Position numbers and translations under genes: made by a program. Positions 1 through 5,927 of a stretch of 9,366 bases of DNA are shown here, one piece after another (position 1 is the first letter of the stretch; each line of letters starts with the position of its first letter). The notes under the pieces are model-generated. The model was not told where the DNA came from. It was given only the letters and a program-made list of their open reading frames with translations, and searched no databases. Source of the DNA: Neisseriales bacterium. Its GTDB lineage: Bacteria; Pseudomonadota; Gammaproteobacteria; Burkholderiales; UBA11063. The stretch lies in assembly GCA_003538525.1 (NCBI GenBank), contig DPRZ01000155.1:1-9366 (forward strand), in the 5' to 3' direction.

Positions 1-638
1 TCGGCATTAATTTCACGATATTCTTCGAGTGCCGCGTTAAATTCCTCAAGGGTGAAACTTTCTTCAGCACCAGGCAAGCCTGCAATAATATTGCGAATTA
101 AACGTTGCTTAGTTGCTTCATCCATCGCATCAAATACTTTGCGAGCCTGAATTTGCTCTTGGGTGGTGTAATCTAATTCGGCAGCGCGGCGTTGCAAAAT
201 ATATAGGTCAAATGCGGCGAATTCAAAATAGTCAAAACGTAGGGCACGCACGCCATTTGGTAGGCGATAGGCTAAATCGGTGCGGGTCCAATCGATAATT
301 GGCATAAAATTATAGATGACAATTTTAATGCCACACTCAGCTAAATTACGGAGCGTTTGTTGATAATTGCGAATGTATTCAAGGTAATTGCCAGTTTGTT
401 TTTTGATGTCTTCATGAACAGGTACACTTTCAACGATGCTCCAAGTTAAATTGGTGGCTTCGTTATTAATTGCATCCCATTCAACTTCATGTTGACGTTG
501 CTTAATTTCTTCAACGCTCCACACCGCTCCGTTAGGAAGATGATGAAGTGCCGAGACTATATCTGTTGCGCCTGTTTGACGCACATCTTGAATTGAAACT
601 GGGTCTTGTGGACCAAACCAGCGCCAGCTATATCGCAT
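1..638 (-). CDS. uxuA: Mannonate dehydratase, 5' part (cut by window edge)
   Basis: Catalyses dehydration of D-mannonate to 2-keto-3-deoxygluconate in the cytoplasmic hexuronate (glucuronate) degradation pathway. I translated the minus strand from the ATG at 638-636: about 212 residues run without a stop off the left edge. The protein starts [20 protein letters not shown] and contains TALHH-like [69 protein letters not shown] and [12 protein letters not shown], all matching the N-terminal half of UxuA as I remember the E. coli protein (about 394 residues). Around residues 45-65 it is several residues longer than the E. coli form. Most of the metal-binding residues lie beyond the edge and cannot be checked. 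The start is fixed by an AGGAG ribosome-binding site at 647-651, 8 bases away. It is transcribed away from the GST/SulP genes and has its own promoter and operator-like palindrome. Confidence 0.95.
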   Translation of the reverse strand, partial: MRYSWRWFGPQDPVSIQDVRQTGATDIVSALHHLPNGAVWSVEEIKQRQHEVEWDAINNEATNLTWSIVESVPVHEDIKKQTGNYLEYIRNYQQTLRNLAECGIKIVIYNFMPIIDWTRTDLAYRLPNGVRALRFDYFEFAAFDLYILQRRAAELDYTTQEQIQARKVFDAMDEATKQRLIRNIIAGLPGAEESFTLEEFNAALEEYREINA

Positions 639-661
639 ATTGTGAACTCCTGTAGTTGTTG

Positions 662-677
662 ATGTTAGCGTTAACAT
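662..677. promoter_or_regulatory. LacI-family-type operator upstream of uxuA
   Basis: The 16 bases ATGTTAGCGTTAACAT form an inverted repeat with one mismatched pair (668/671) and a central CG. That arrangement (TGTTA-N-CG-N-TAACA) is typical of operators bound by LacI-family repressors. It lies 23 bases upstream of the uxuA start and just downstream of the putative -10 box at 690-695, so a bound repressor would block transcription. No regulator gene is visible in the window, so the identity of the protein is inference. Confidence 0.5.
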
Positions 678-689
678 TTTAATGGCTAA

Positions 690-695
690 ATTGTA
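690..695 (-). promoter_or_regulatory. Putative -10 box of uxuA promoter
   Basis: Read on the minus strand this is TACAAT (5 of 6 to the sigma-70 consensus), which puts the transcription start near 683, immediately before the operator-like palindrome. No good -35 hexamer is found 16-18 bases upstream, so the promoter may depend on an activator. A perfect 12-base palindrome, TTTATGCATAAA (715-726), lies near where an activator could bind. Confidence 0.35.
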
Positions 696-757
696 GCATA
701 TTTGCGTGATTAGCTTTATGCATAAATTGCTGCAGCGCATCATTAGAGGTGATTTCG

Positions 758-785
758 TTGATTGTAATGAATGGAATGTTAGAAT
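758..785 (+). promoter_or_regulatory. Putative sigma-70 promoter for the GST/SulP unit
   Basis: TTGATT (758-763), a 16-base spacer and TAGAAT (780-785), with a TGT just before the -10 giving an extended -10. It would start transcription near 792, leaving an untranslated leader of about 140 bases before the GST gene. The rest of the leader (786-935) shows no open frame or strong hairpin that I can support. A second possible -10, TATAAA, lies near 899 but lacks a -35. Confidence 0.35.
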
Positions 786-935
786 TAATCAGAGCCTAAT
801 TATTGTTATAACCCATTGTGTAAAATTGCCACCTTGCTCAGAAAATTGGCGTAGTAATCAGTAGATATGCGAAAATAGCTACCCAAAAGACTATGTTTTT
901 ATAAACCAATTCAATTTTAGACAAGGTAAATCAAG

Positions 936-1625
936 ATGGAAGCTCCTGTTTTATTTATTATTCCTGGTGCCTGTTCGTTAGGCGCGCAAATCAGCTTAGA
1001 ATGGCTACAAATTCCTTATCAAATTGGGATTACCACGCCTGAAATTCGTCAAAGTGCGGAATTTCGCTGGATTAACCCAGCTGGTAAAGTTGGTGCGCTT
1101 AAGGATGGTTGTCAAGTAATTGGTGAGAATTTGGCAATATTGCTCTATTTAGCTGATAAAACGGCAAATGAGACGATTTGCCCAAGTACAGCTGAGGGTG
1201 GTCGAGTTAAAGTTTATCAATGGTTATCCTATTTATCTTCGACACTCCATCCAGTTTTTCAACAATTTAACTATCCAACGCGGTTTGTGACGGAAGATTA
1301 TGCGAGTTCGTTTCAGGCTCAAGCGCTAGGACGCTTGCAAATTGTGCTGCAATATATTGAAGATAATTTACTTGCCAGCGGTTATTTCATTGGTGAACAG
1401 CCAACTATTGTGGATGCACAAGCCTATGCCTTGTTACGTTGGTGTCGGAAGCATAACCGTGGCGAGAACTTAGTTGATTTGAGTGAGTTGCCAAAATTAA
1501 GTCGCTTCTTAGATCAAATGAGTCAATTAGATGCGGTAAAAAATGCCTTAGCCATTGAACAAAGTCAGCCTGAATTGGCGGTGGAAAGTTTGTTTACAGG
1601 TTATTTTAAATTTAGTGCTGGATAA
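936..1625 (+). CDS. Glutathione S-transferase family protein, beta-class-like, without cis-proline
   Basis: A 229-residue cytoplasmic protein with a thioredoxin-fold N-terminal domain (about 1-75) and an all-helical C-terminal domain (about 88-205). The motif PGACSL places Cys13 where beta-class bacterial GSTs have their active-site cysteine, and His105 (TLHPVF) matches their conserved histidine. YLAD (71-74) and the N-capping box TIVD (157-160) are also typical. The oddity is residue 53: the motif reads GKVGAL where GSTs almost always have a cis-proline after valine (VPAL), which contacts the glutathione backbone. The usual Glu-Ser pair is Glu64-Asn65. A tail of about 25 residues follows the last family helix. 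Start: AAGGT at 923-927 precedes the ATG by 8 bases. The SulP-carbonic anhydrase gene follows after 48 bases with no terminator between, so the two probably share a transcript. Family membership is clear; the substrate is unknown, and glutathione binding itself is uncertain. Confidence 0.88.
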   Translation: MEAPVLFIIPGACSLGAQISLEWLQIPYQIGITTPEIRQSAEFRWINPAGKVGALKDGCQVIGENLAILLYLADKTANETICPSTAEGGRVKVYQWLSYLSSTLHPVFQQFNYPTRFVTEDYASSFQAQALGRLQIVLQYIEDNLLASGYFIGEQPTIVDAQAYALLRWCRKHNRGENLVDLSELPKLSRFLDQMSQLDAVKNALAIEQSQPELAVESLFTGYFKFSAG

Positions 1626-1673
1626 GTCAATTTTAGGCTTAACAGAATACAAAAAAGAAACGAAGAGGAATTC

Positions 1674-3884
1674 ATGCAAACATCAAAAAATTATTTATTT
1701 AATTATCTGGCGAATGAGCTGCGACCCATGTTCAAGCGTCAGTATTTACGTGAGGATATTGGTGCGGCGATTGCGGTTGCATTTGTCGCGATTCCATTAT
1801 CTTTGGCTGTGGCGCTTGCAACAGGGGTAGCCCCACAAGTCGCTTTAATTTCTGCCGTAATTGGCGGTATTTTGGGGGCGGTTTTTGGTGGTTCACGGCT
1901 GGGTATAACTGGTCCAGCGGTAGCTATGTCGGTCTTATTGGCTGGTGTTCTGCAAGATTTTGGCTTTGCGGGGTTATTGATTGTCGGCTTAATTTGTGGG
2001 CTGTTGCAAATTAGTTTGGGGATTTTGAAGCTCGGGCGAATTGCCAAATATATTCCACTCTCTTTGGTGCTGGCATTTACCGCAGGGATTGGATTTTTGT
2101 TATTCTTTGAACAATTGCCATATGCCTTTCAAATTGCTGGTCAAACTAATAATACCATTACGCAAACTTATTCTAATTTGCATTTGTATGCACATCATGT
2201 TAGTTCGGCTGGCTTTGGTCTGGCTGCGTTGACAATTGCTATTTTAACTATCGTGCCACGTTTTTTACCACGAGCGTATGCGTTCTTTTTTGCGGTATTA
2301 ATTCCGATGACATTAGCTCATGTCACAAATATTTCGGTGGCAACTGTTGGCATGCTCCCACATGATATTTTTCATCCAACGGTAATTGATTTTAATTTAA
2401 TTAATGATTGGCCGAAATTAGCTCTCACTGGACTAGAAGTATTTATTTTAGCCTCTCTAGAAACGTTGCTTTCTTTAAGCGCAGTTGATTTGATGGGTAA
2501 GGGTGATTTACATAATCCAAGTCAGGAATTGATCGGGCAGGGAGTAGCTAATATTGGGGTGGCATTGTTTGGCGGAATTCCGGTGAGTGGAATTGTGGCG
2601 CGGTCTTCGGTGAATGTGTTAGCGGGTGCCAAAACGCGGCGGGCAGCGATTTTTCATGCGCTAATTATATTGATCGTGGTGTATTGTGTACCACAAGTAA
2701 TTGAAATGATGCCTGTTGCGGTGCTCTCGGGAATCTTAATTGCGGCTGCGTTCAAAATGATGAATATTCGCCAAGTGGTCGATTTATGGAAAAGTGATCG
2801 CTGGGATGTTTTAGTCTATTTTATTACTTTTTTTGCCATTATTGGTAGCGATCTAATTGATGGAATTCGCACGGGTCTATTAGCTGCCTTTATTATTGTC
2901 GGGGTGCGGATGCTTAGAACTAAAGCTGAGATTAAACTTTGGACCAATAATAATGTTTTGCGGGTTGGACTTGCAGGTAGTATCACGTTTATGTCATATG
3001 AAAAATTGGCTAAAATTAAAGATTATGCCCTGAGCGAAAAGGGGATTCATTTTGTGATCTTTGAGTTTGCGATGCTGCAAAACATTGATAGTAGCGGAGC
3101 AAAACATTTAATTAGCATTGCTCAAGATTTGCTTGATTCAAATATTAAATCCATTTTCCATGGAATGTCAGATGAGCAATATGCCACGATTTCGGCAAAT
3201 ACTTTTGAATCGCAACCTTATGTGACTACCATTGCGGAGCATCAAATTAAAGCGATTTTGGAGCAATCAGGATTTTCGCATTCGGCAAACGATGTATTAC
3301 GCCATGGAATTACTAAATATATTAGTCATTATGCCAAAGACAATAAACATTTACTCAACACTTTGGCACAAGGGCAAAGTCCGCATACCTTATTAATTAC
3401 CTGTTCGGATAGCCGTCTTAACCCAAATGCATTTTTGTCGGCAAATGTTGGTGAGATTTTTATTGTGCGCAATGTTGGTAACGTTGTTCCGCCGTATATG
3501 CCGAATAATATTTATAGCGAGATTGCCGCAATTGAATACGCTATTTCTGAATTAGGCGTGCGTAATATTGTAATCTGTGGACATACCGAATGTGGTGCAA
3601 TTAAAGCTTCTATTGCGAGTGGCGATAATTCTTTGGGGCACGTTGGTTTGGATAATTGGCTGAGTTTAATTAAGGCTGGCTTTAAATTAAATAAACCCAA
3701 AGATGCTCAGGATGGGGTAACGATTAATTTATTGCATCAGGTGGAAAATTTGAAAACTTATCCCAATGTTGGTACAATGATTGCCAATCAACAAATTACG
3801 CTCAGCGCGTGGGTTTATGATGTGCATTCGGGGCATGTTCTCGAATGGTCGGATAGCGCGCAGAAATTTGTGCAAATTGTTTAA
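1674..3884 (+). CDS. SulP-family anion (probably bicarbonate) transporter fused to beta-carbonic anhydrase
   Basis: A 736-residue inner-membrane fusion. Residues about 25-414 form the SulP transporter core: many hydrophobic helices, an early segment with AVAFVAIPLSLAVALATGVAP, the TGPAVAMSV stretch (79-87), and SLETLLS followed by NPSQELIGQGVANI and FGGIPVSGIVARSSVN (261-314), as in SulP proteins such as DauA and BicA. Residues about 420-520 form a cytoplasmic STAS domain with the IDSSG motif (471-475). Residues about 537-736 are a full beta-class carbonic anhydrase: CSDSR gives Cys577 and the Asp579-Arg581 dyad, and GHTECGA gives His637 and Cys640, so all three zinc ligands and the dyad are present. 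The likely role is bicarbonate transport coupled to CO2/bicarbonate interconversion at the membrane; the direction and ion are inferred. This fusion type has been described in other bacteria. Start: GAGGA at 1665-1669, only 4 bases before the ATG. It follows the GST gene by 48 bases. Confidence 0.95.
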   Translation: MQTSKNYLFNYLANELRPMFKRQYLREDIGAAIAVAFVAIPLSLAVALATGVAPQVALISAVIGGILGAVFGGSRLGITGPAVAMSVLLAGVLQDFGFAGLLIVGLICGLLQISLGILKLGRIAKYIPLSLVLAFTAGIGFLLFFEQLPYAFQIAGQTNNTITQTYSNLHLYAHHVSSAGFGLAALTIAILTIVPRFLPRAYAFFFAVLIPMTLAHVTNISVATVGMLPHDIFHPTVIDFNLINDWPKLALTGLEVFILASLETLLSLSAVDLMGKGDLHNPSQELIGQGVANIGVALFGGIPVSGIVARSSVNVLAGAKTRRAAIFHALIILIVVYCVPQVIEMMPVAVLSGILIAAAFKMMNIRQVVDLWKSDRWDVLVYFITFFAIIGSDLIDGIRTGLLAAFIIVGVRMLRTKAEIKLWTNNNVLRVGLAGSITFMSYEKLAKIKDYALSEKGIHFVIFEFAMLQNIDSSGAKHLISIAQDLLDSNIKSIFHGMSDEQYATISANTFESQPYVTTIAEHQIKAILEQSGFSHSANDVLRHGITKYISHYAKDNKHLLNTLAQGQSPHTLLITCSDSRLNPNAFLSANVGEIFIVRNVGNVVPPYMPNNIYSEIAAIEYAISELGVRNIVICGHTECGAIKASIASGDNSLGHVGLDNWLSLIKAGFKLNKPKDAQDGVTINLLHQVENLKTYPNVGTMIANQQITLSAWVYDVHSGHVLEWSDSAQKFVQIV

Positions 3885-3906
3885 ATTAGATTTAAATTTG
3901 TATTGT
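3877..3906 (+). promoter_or_regulatory. Possible weak promoter for the small secreted protein gene
   Basis: TTGTTT (3877-3882), an 18-base spacer and TATTGT (3901-3906) lie at the end of the SulP gene, ahead of the small secreted-protein gene. The spacer carries the inverted repeat TTTAAAT-TAG-ATTTAAA (3880-3896). The region is so AT-rich that both could be chance, and the downstream gene may simply be read from the SulP transcript. Confidence 0.2.
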
Positions 3907-3940
3907 TGTTGTATTTAATTTTTAAAAGGAAATGTTCTAT

Positions 3941-4321
3941 ATGAAAAAACTAATTTTGGCTTTATTATCAGTGGTGTCGGTGAGTGCTTTTGCTGCGTCG
4001 AATTCATCAGCTCCGCTTTCAAGTAACAAGCTAGATGTGAATAAATTGGAATGTCATTGTGAAAAACACAAAATGATATTTGAGTTAAAAGATAATGAAC
4101 CAGTTGCCGAAATGAATAAACATTGCATGTTAAATGAAGATAAGAAACATGACATGGTTAAGTTCTTTGATGACAATTCGCAACAAACCGTAAAATGTGA
4201 AGTAAAAGGCGGTAAATTAGTTTTGAATTCATGTCAAGCGTTTAGTCATACCAATAAAGCGATATATAAGAAAAGTTCAAAAATGACGGCGAGTGAATAT
4301 ACCACGACTAGCGCACATTAA
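3941..4321 (+). CDS. Small secreted protein with five cysteines, function unknown
   Basis: I do not recognise the family. The 126-residue product begins MKKLILALLSVVSVSAFA, a typical Sec signal peptide: two lysines, a hydrophobic core, and AFA before a likely signal peptidase I cut at Ala18/Ala19. The mature part (about 108 residues) is polar and lysine-rich, with five cysteines: Cys38 and Cys40 in a CHC pair, then Cys62, Cys86 and Cys98. It also has several histidines (39, 43, 61, 70, 103, 126). Periplasmic location is likely; disulfides or metal/heme binding are possible but unproven, and no CxxCH heme motif is present. I chose the ATG at 3941 because AAGGA (3926-3930) is 10 bases upstream. 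An in-frame ATG at 3932 is only 1 base from that site and would put a short extension before the signal peptide. It sits 56 bases after the SulP-carbonic anhydrase gene and ends before a strong terminator at 4426-4458. Confidence 0.8.
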   Translation: MKKLILALLSVVSVSAFAASNSSAPLSSNKLDVNKLECHCEKHKMIFELKDNEPVAEMNKHCMLNEDKKHDMVKFFDDNSQQTVKCEVKGGKLVLNSCQAFSHTNKAIYKKSSKMTASEYTTTSAH

Positions 4322-4357
4322 TTTAAGCTTGTACTGTATCTTACATCATTTTGGTAA

Positions 4358-4379
4358 TTATTTGGGTATAACCAAATAA
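4358..4379 (+). repeat. Inverted repeat in the 3' region of the secreted-protein gene
   Basis: TTATTTGG and CCAAATAA form a perfect 8-bp stem around a 6-base loop (4366-4371). A shorter alternative pairing, TTGGT (4351-4355) with ACCAA (4371-4375), would exclude it. No U-rich run follows, so it is not a standard terminator. It could be an RNA structure protecting the 3' end or a protein-binding site. Confidence 0.4.
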
Positions 4380-4425
4380 CATGCGCTGAACCTATTTGTG
4401 CGATTGAGCTTAGGCGTAAATAAAG

Positions 4426-4458
4426 AAAATGGCACCGATAGGATATCGGTACCATTTT
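4426..4458. terminator. Bidirectional rho-independent terminator between convergent genes
   Basis: A 15-bp stem (4426-4440 with 4444-4458) with one C-A mismatch and a GGA loop; the arms begin AAAATGG and end CCATTTT. The A-rich and T-rich ends give a T run on both strands. It is better on the minus strand, where TTTTCTTTATTT follows, than on the plus strand, where only TTTT follows. It should stop transcription from the secreted-protein gene on one side and from atoDA on the other. Confidence 0.85.
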
Positions 4459-4521
4459 AAGTCGAGTCAATGCCAGTTATAACTGTCCACGATTTGCGGT
4501 ACAGGTTAATGGGTAAATTTC

Positions 4522-5175
4522 TTAATTAGTGCTAAATTTACCAATTGTATCGGCTAGAATTAAGCTGGCTTCAGTTTTGGCAATTACTTCTTCAACGGTT
4601 GTATTGTCTGCAATTTCAAGCAACTTAAGTCCCTTAGGTGTTACTTCCATAACGGCTAATTCGGTTACAATTAAATCGCAACACTCAACTCCAGTTAAAG
4701 GCAATTTACACTGTTTAATAATTTTTGAGTTACCATTTTTGTCAGTATGCGTAGTTACCACAATAACTTTTTTGGAGCCAGTTACCAAATCCATTGCTCC
4801 ACCCATCCCTGGTACCATTTTGCCTGGGATCATATAATTTGCAATATTGCCGTGTTGGTCAACTTCTAGCGTGCCTAAAACCGTGCAGTCAACATGACCA
4901 CCACGAATTAAACTAAATGAAAAAGCTGAATCAAAACAAGCGGCATAAGGTAGAATGCTGACAGAATGACCACCCGCATTGGTAAAGTTGCGATTATGTT
5001 CACCGTCAACTAAGTGACCCATCCCAATCATTCCATTTTCTGATTGTAGTACCACTTCGATACCCTCAGGTAGGTAATCTGCAACCATAGTTGGTAGACC
5101 AATGCCTAAATTAACCAATTGTCCATCTTTTAATTCAAGTGCTACGCGTTTTGCAATAATTTGTTTTGCATCCAT
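4522..5175 (-). CDS. atoA: Acetoacetyl-CoA:acyl-CoA transferase, beta subunit
   Basis: The beta subunit of a 3-oxoacid/acetoacetate CoA-transferase, which moves CoA between acetoacetyl-CoA and a short-chain acid such as acetate. From the chosen start the protein has 217 residues and begins MDAKQIIAKRVALELKDGQL, followed by VNLGIGLPTMVADYLPEGIE. This is very close to E. coli AtoA (about 216 residues) and clostridial CtfB. The active-site glutamate of family I CoA-transferases is Glu46 in SENG, followed by GMG. SFSLIRGGHVD, VLGTLEVD and GKMVPGMGGAMDLV are also family signatures. A longer frame could begin at 5196, but the ATG at 5175-5173 has GGAGG (5182-5186) 6 bases upstream and matches the family start. 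The stop of atoD (TAA) is one base away, so the two are translationally coupled and should be made in equal amounts. Followed by a terminator at 4426-4458. Confidence 0.93.
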   Translation of the reverse strand: MDAKQIIAKRVALELKDGQLVNLGIGLPTMVADYLPEGIEVVLQSENGMIGMGHLVDGEHNRNFTNAGGHSVSILPYAACFDSAFSFSLIRGGHVDCTVLGTLEVDQHGNIANYMIPGKMVPGMGGAMDLVTGSKKVIVVTTHTDKNGNSKIIKQCKLPLTGVECCDLIVTELAVMEVTPKGLKLLEIADNTTVEEVIAKTEASLILADTIGKFSTN

Positions 5176-5176
5176 T

Positions 5177-5839
5177 TTAAGCCTCCACAATTTCAACTAG
5201 ATAATCAACTAAAACACCATGAATAGTGACACTCGATGGATCAACTTTACCAGGTTCGCGTACTTCATATGTACCCATAACAACTACATCCGCAGCTAGT
5301 GCCATTAATGGATTAAAATTGCGTGTAGTACCAATATTTACACCGTTACCAAAGGTGTCAGCATAAGTCGCCTCAACAATGGCTAAATCGGCTTTCATCG
5401 GTTTTTCAAGAATATATTTTTTGCCATCAACTTCAATTACTTGCTTTCCTTCTTGTACCAAGGTTCCTAACCCTGTTGGTGTCAATACACCACCTAGCCC
5501 AGCGCCTTTGGCACGGATTTGTTCAGCGAGTGTACCTTGTGGTACCAAGATTAATTCTAATGCACCAGCATTCATTAATTTAGCCACCGTGGGATTTAAA
5601 CCTACATGGGATGCAATTAAAGTTTTAACTTGTCCATTGCTAATGAGTTTGCCTATTCCGCGTTCAGGATAGCCTCCATCATTATTAATTAAAGTTAAAT
5701 TTTTAACGCCCGATTCTAATACAGCATCAATTAATTGTTCTGGAGTTCCGTCGGTCATGAATCCACCAATCATGATCGTCATATCATCTTTAAGTAGTTT
5801 TTTAAAATCCTCAATTGAGGTTAGCTTGGATTTAGGCAT
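5177..5839 (-). CDS. atoD: Acetoacetyl-CoA:acyl-CoA transferase, alpha subunit
   Basis: The alpha subunit that pairs with AtoA to form the cytoplasmic CoA-transferase. The 220-residue length equals that of E. coli AtoD. Matching stretches are DDMTIMIGGFMTDGTPEQLI (19-38) in the CoA-binding glycine-rich region, ESGVKNLTLI, GIGKLI, LIASHVGLNP, LVPQGTLAEQIRAKGAGLGG, LTPTGLGTLV, KADLAIVEA and TTRNFNPLMALAAD. It is equally similar in layout to clostridial CtfA, whose enzyme feeds acetoacetate to acetoacetate decarboxylase; a decarboxylase gene lies just beyond ksgA. AAGGAG at 5846-5851 lies 6 bases before the ATG. It is the first gene of a two-gene operon driven by the promoter at 5898-5927. Whether the enzyme acts in uptake of acetoacetate or short acids, or in release of acetoacetate, cannot be told from sequence. 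Confidence 0.93.
   Translation of the reverse strand: MPKSKLTSIEDFKKLLKDDMTIMIGGFMTDGTPEQLIDAVLESGVKNLTLINNDGGYPERGIGKLISNGQVKTLIASHVGLNPTVAKLMNAGALELILVPQGTLAEQIRAKGAGLGGVLTPTGLGTLVQEGKQVIEVDGKKYILEKPMKADLAIVEATYADTFGNGVNIGTTRNFNPLMALAADVVVMGTYEVREPGKVDPSSVTIHGVLVDYLVEIVEA
5182..5186 (-). promoter_or_regulatory. Ribosome-binding site that decides the atoA start
   Basis: GGAGG on the minus strand, inside the last codons of atoD and 6 bases before the ATG at 5175. With the atoD stop one base from the atoA ATG (TAA-A-ATG), it argues for the shorter atoA product and for translational coupling. Confidence 0.8.
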
Positions 5840-5897
5840 AACATTCTCCTTGATTTGTTTAATGATTTATTATTTTAACATTAAATTAGCTTCGGCA

Positions 5898-5927
5898 ATT
5901 ATATAAATTAAATTATTTTAGTTTCAA
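5898..5927 (-). promoter_or_regulatory. Strong sigma-70 promoter of atoDA
   Basis: On the minus strand: TTGAAA (5922-5927, 5 of 6 to consensus), an 18-base spacer, and TATAAT (5898-5903, perfect). The -35 overlaps the ksgA stop codon (5924-5926). Transcription would start near 5891, leaving a leader of about 50 bases. It suggests atoDA can be expressed independently of ksgA. Confidence 0.7.

Noticed and set aside
113..298. Plus-strand open frame opposite uxuA
   Set aside because: It is antisense to a strongly conserved uxuA coding sequence and has no recognisable protein features.
1739..2047. Minus-strand open frame inside the SulP gene
   Set aside because: It lies opposite conserved transmembrane helices; its proline/alanine-rich composition is what the complement of such codons gives.
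3192..3445. TCGGCAAA occurring three times (3192, 3282, 3438), as a possible uptake or recognition word
   Set aside because: Each copy is in frame and encodes Ser-Ala-Asn within the SulP-carbonic anhydrase protein; codon preference explains it, and there is no hairpin pairing or intergenic copy.
3880..3900. Terminator after the SulP-carbonic anhydrase gene
   Set aside because: The stem TTTAAAT/ATTTAAA has no G-C pair and no real T run follows, so it would be too weak to terminate.
3932..3940. Upstream in-frame ATG for the small secreted protein
   Set aside because: It is one base from the AAGGA site, too close for initiation, while the ATG at 3941 has 10-base spacing and gives a clean signal peptide.
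4426..4458. DNA uptake sequence of Neisseriaceae type in the terminator hairpins
   Set aside because: Neither this hairpin nor that at 8808-8842 contains GCCGTCTGAA or a related dialect that I know.
4529..4837. Plus-strand open frame opposite atoA
   Set aside because: Shadow of the conserved CoA-transferase gene, with no ribosome-binding site or recognisable domain.
5176..5196. Longer atoA start at 5196
   Set aside because: It would add seven residues not found in AtoA, whereas the ATG at 5175 has GGAGG 6 bases upstream and yields the family N-terminus MDAKQ.
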